Assembly (NCBI GenBank): GCA_003535955.1
Contig: DPZM01000177.1
Coordinates: 1-7,360 of the forward strand
Direction of reading: 5' to 3'
DNA from: Lachnospiraceae bacterium
GTDB lineage: Bacteria; Bacillota; Clostridia; Lachnospirales; Lachnospiraceae
DNA: 7,360 bases
Below, piece after piece: positions 5,650 to 7,360 of this stretch. Each line of letters starts with the position of its first letter. The first letter of the stretch is position 1. A model generated the notes under the pieces. The model had not been told where the DNA came from and ran no database searches. It saw nothing but the letters and a program-made list of their open reading frames with translations. Both the position numbers and the translations under genes were made by a program.

Positions 5650-5674
5650 CGCAGACGGAGGGATTCGAACCCTC
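5650..5674. other. Probable attachment site (integrase-proximal att) in the tRNA-Ser 3' end
   Basis: The acceptor 3' strand (5650-5657) and T-arm (5658-5674) of tRNA-Ser face the integrase gene, the classic target layout in which the element restores the tRNA 3' end. The exact core cannot be set because the partner repeat was not found elsewhere in the window. It should lie at the other end of the element, to the left. Confidence 0.5.
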
Positions 5675-5735
5675 GTGCCCCGGAGGGCAAACGCATTTCG
5701 AGTGCGCCCCGTTATGACCACTTCGATACGTCTGC
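5650..5735 (-). tRNA. tRNA-Ser(CGA), decodes UCG
   Basis: An 86-nt class II tRNA. The acceptor stem GCAGACG/CGTCTGC is perfect (5735-5729 with 5657-5651), with discriminator G at 5650 as usual for serine. The D-arm contains the AAGTGGTC loop. The anticodon arm is GCGCA-CTCGAAA-TGCGT with anticodon CGA. A long variable arm (TGCCC/GGGCA) and a perfect T-arm (GAGGG-TTCGAAT-CCCTC) follow. CCA is not encoded. All stems are intact, so the gene should work despite the adjacent insertion. Its own promoter lies at 5798-5827. UCG is usually also read by the UGA-anticodon tRNA, which makes this a comparatively safe integration target. Confidence 0.97.
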
Positions 5736-5797
5736 ATTACATCGGCTCTAAAATACCTCTTTCTCAAAAGGCAACACTTCAAAACCGACCGTAAAGA

Positions 5798-5827
5798 ATT
5801 ATAATATAACCCTCAAGTGTTAGTCAA
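5798..5827 (-). promoter_or_regulatory. Sigma-70-type promoter of tRNA-Ser
   Basis: On the minus strand TTGACT (5827-5822) and TATAAT (5803-5798) are separated by 18 bp, a near-consensus promoter. Transcription would begin around 5790, giving a leader of roughly 55 nt before the tRNA. The -10 is perfect and lies in an AT-rich context. Confidence 0.75.
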
Positions 5828-5830
5828 CCG

Positions 5831-5865
5831 TTGTTTTTGCCATACTTTTTATATATACTTATGTA
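5831..5865 (+). promoter_or_regulatory. Possible promoter for the HD-GYP gene
   Basis: Two overlapping options exist, each with 17-bp spacing: TTGTTT (5831-5836) with TATACT (5854-5859), and TTGCCA (5837-5842) with TATGTA (5860-5865). Either would be divergent from the tRNA promoter, with -35 boxes only a few bases apart. Both are imperfect. The remaining 5737-5915 gap holds nothing else I can support. Confidence 0.35.
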
Positions 5866-5915
5866 TGGATGAAGAATGTTATGCTCTTTATCCAAGATCT
5901 TAATACGGGGCAGAT

Positions 5916-7360
5916 ATGTACTATTCTTTTCTCATTATATACTATGCGGCTTTTTTTATACTGACCATCTGTATGTTTGTGATAAACATACAACAGCCCA
6001 GCTATTCCCAGAAGCTGATGTCAAGCCTCTTTTCATGGTGCGCATTTATTACTTTCGGCTTCTGTATCATGATAACCAATCCGGCTTCGCTTGAATACCA
6101 TATCATTGGGCAGAAGATCCTTTATATAGCTCTTTTACATGCTCTTTTTTATCTTCTCCTTTTTGTTTTTGATTTCTGCAATATGATCTTATCGTACAAG
6201 ATACAGCTTGTACTTATAATAAATAATTTTATAATGAGTTTTTTCTGCCTCATCCTTGACCGGCATGAACTTTTCTATACTTCCTCAAGAGCCTATAACC
6301 GGGGAGGTGTCAACTTCTATACCCATACATTCGGACCACTCTATTATTTCTACTATATAGAGATGCTTATTTATATATTGGCTATGATATGGCTGATAAT
6401 ACGCCATATGCAAAAGGCAGGACCGGGCGTAACTAAGGCTTCCTCGCTTCTTCTGGTTGCAATCTTTATACAAGTGATAGGATATGCGGCCAGATCAATG
6501 ATCGGATTTCCATACAGTTTTGCACCAATAGCCTTTATCATTTCAGTCACTATCATTCTTCATCTTATCTATGTGGAACGGGTTTACAATGTCAATGATG
6601 TTGCCAAAGATTATATCTTCGACGCTATCGATTCCGCCTTTATCGTTTCTGATGGAAATTACAGGTATCAGGGCAGCAATAATATGGCTAAAAGGATCTT
6701 CAATGAACTTAACAGTATAAATATTGATGATAATCTTTACTCGGCATCATCCTCCTTAAGGCAGGTAATTAATGGAGATATCCGAAAAATGGGCTTCGAG
6801 GGAAGTCTTTATGAACCTTCAATAAAGAGGATCTATGATGGTAAAACTGTTATAGCCATCGTTATTACACTTACCAATATCACTTCCCAGTTCGAATATA
6901 AGGCCCTTCAGGATTCCTACCGTGAGGAGCTGGAGGTTGAGGTCGAGAAGCAAACAAGGGTTGCCCAGGACCGTAATAAAAAGCTTGAGCAGATGTCCTT
7001 CCAACTGGTACAGACACTTGCCAATGCCATAGATGCCAAGGATAAATATACAAACGGTCATTCCTCCAGGGTAGCCGAATACAGCGTACGTATTGCCCGT
7101 GCCATGGGATGGAAAAAGGAAGAAATAGATATCCTTAAATACGAAGGACTCCTGCATGATATAGGTAAGATAGGCATATCTGACGCCATACTGAATAAAG
7201 CGGCAAGGCTGTCCGATGACGAATTCGATATTCTTAGGGATCACGTTACCATAGGCGGTGACATCATGCATGATGCAACAACCCTGCCCGGCGCCGATAA
7301 TGTTATTCTCCATCACCATGAGCGTTATGACGGCACCGGATATCCCGATGGACTCCGAGG
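5916..7360 (+). CDS. Seven-TM sensor protein with PAS-like region and HD-GYP c-di-GMP phosphodiesterase domain (C-terminus beyond window)
   Basis: The reading frame is open from ATG 5916 to the window end (481 codons seen) and is preceded by an in-frame stop at 5901. Seven hydrophobic segments lie near residues 3-24, 35-54, 63-88, 96-114, 140-162, 175-192 and 200-220, like the 7TM input module of some histidine kinases. A PAS-like region follows (~233-328), then a charged helical linker (~330-365) and the HD-GYP domain. Its marks are H382 (NGHSSRV), H414-D415 with K418 (HDIGK), H443, and HHERYDGTGYP at 467-477. HD-GYP enzymes hydrolyse cyclic di-GMP, and the residues seen fit an active enzyme. 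Signal sensed is unknown. The start has only a weak GGGG (5907-5910) upstream. It reads away from the tRNA and is taken as host chromosome. Confidence 0.88.
   Translation, partial: MYYSFLIIYYAAFFILTICMFVINIQQPSYSQKLMSSLFSWCAFITFGFCIMITNPASLEYHIIGQKILYIALLHALFYLLLFVFDFCNMILSYKIQLVLIINNFIMSFFCLILDRHELFYTSSRAYNRGGVNFYTHTFGPLYYFYYIEMLIYILAMIWLIIRHMQKAGPGVTKASSLLLVAIFIQVIGYAARSMIGFPYSFAPIAFIISVTIILHLIYVERVYNVNDVAKDYIFDAIDSAFIVSDGNYRYQGSNNMAKRIFNELNSINIDDNLYSASSSLRQVINGDIRKMGFEGSLYEPSIKRIYDGKTVIAIVITLTNITSQFEYKALQDSYREELEVEVEKQTRVAQDRNKKLEQMSFQLVQTLANAIDAKDKYTNGHSSRVAEYSVRIARAMGWKKEEIDILKYEGLLHDIGKIGISDAILNKAARLSDDEFDILRDHVTIGGDIMHDATTLPGADNVILHHHERYDGTGYPDGLR

Noticed and set aside
5876..6094. 72-codon plus-strand ORF before the HD-GYP gene
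   Set aside because: It overlaps the real 7TM frame starting at 5916 in another phase and has no supporting domain.
6819..7319. 166-codon minus-strand ORF
   Set aside because: It is the antisense shadow of the HD-GYP coding frame, whose catalytic motifs are unmistakable.

Overview
The window looks like chromosome of a Gram-positive Clostridia-type bacterium, probably of the Lachnospiraceae. The grounds are strong AGGAGG ribosome sites, GTG/TTG starts, moderate GC, the gene families, and a tRNA-Ser without encoded CCA. This assignment is inference, since no marker gene is present. About three quarters of the window (1 to ~5650) is the right-hand part of an integrated mobile element abutting the 3' end of a tRNA-Ser(CGA) gene. 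The remainder (~5650-7360) is host chromosome.

Layout. 1-148 (minus): start of an XRE-type repressor, cut by the window edge. 149-795: a gene-free control and transfer region. It holds candidate operators, a leader with a terminator-like hairpin and an alternative pairing partner, a dense series of short hairpins, and a long imperfect inverted repeat proposed as oriT. 796-3895 (plus): a compact three-gene unit encoding a MobV (Mob/Pre)-type histidine relaxase, a small CHC2 zinc-finger primase-like protein and a VapE-type helicase. 3903-4096: nine copies of GTTTAC/GTAAAC flanking an AT-rich stretch, a probable iteron replication origin directly downstream of the helicase gene. 4140-4208: two consecutive terminator-like hairpins. 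4229-5536 (plus): a tyrosine recombinase with all expected catalytic residues. 5554-5573: a perfect 10-bp tandem repeat, then a terminator for the tRNA, then tRNA-Ser(CGA) on the minus strand. 5916-7360 (plus, runs off the end): a seven-TM sensor with a C-terminal HD-GYP c-di-GMP phosphodiesterase domain, read divergently from the tRNA.

How it fits together. The integrase would insert and excise the element at the tRNA-Ser 3' end. The relaxase would nick the proposed oriT for transfer using another element's conjugation machinery, since no type IV secretion or coupling-protein gene is visible here. The CHC2 protein, VapE helicase and iterons form a plausible autonomous replication module, arranged like the rep-plus-iteron origin of phage-inducible islands. 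The XRE protein would repress the divergent mobility/replication unit. The far end of the element and its second attachment site lie left of the window.
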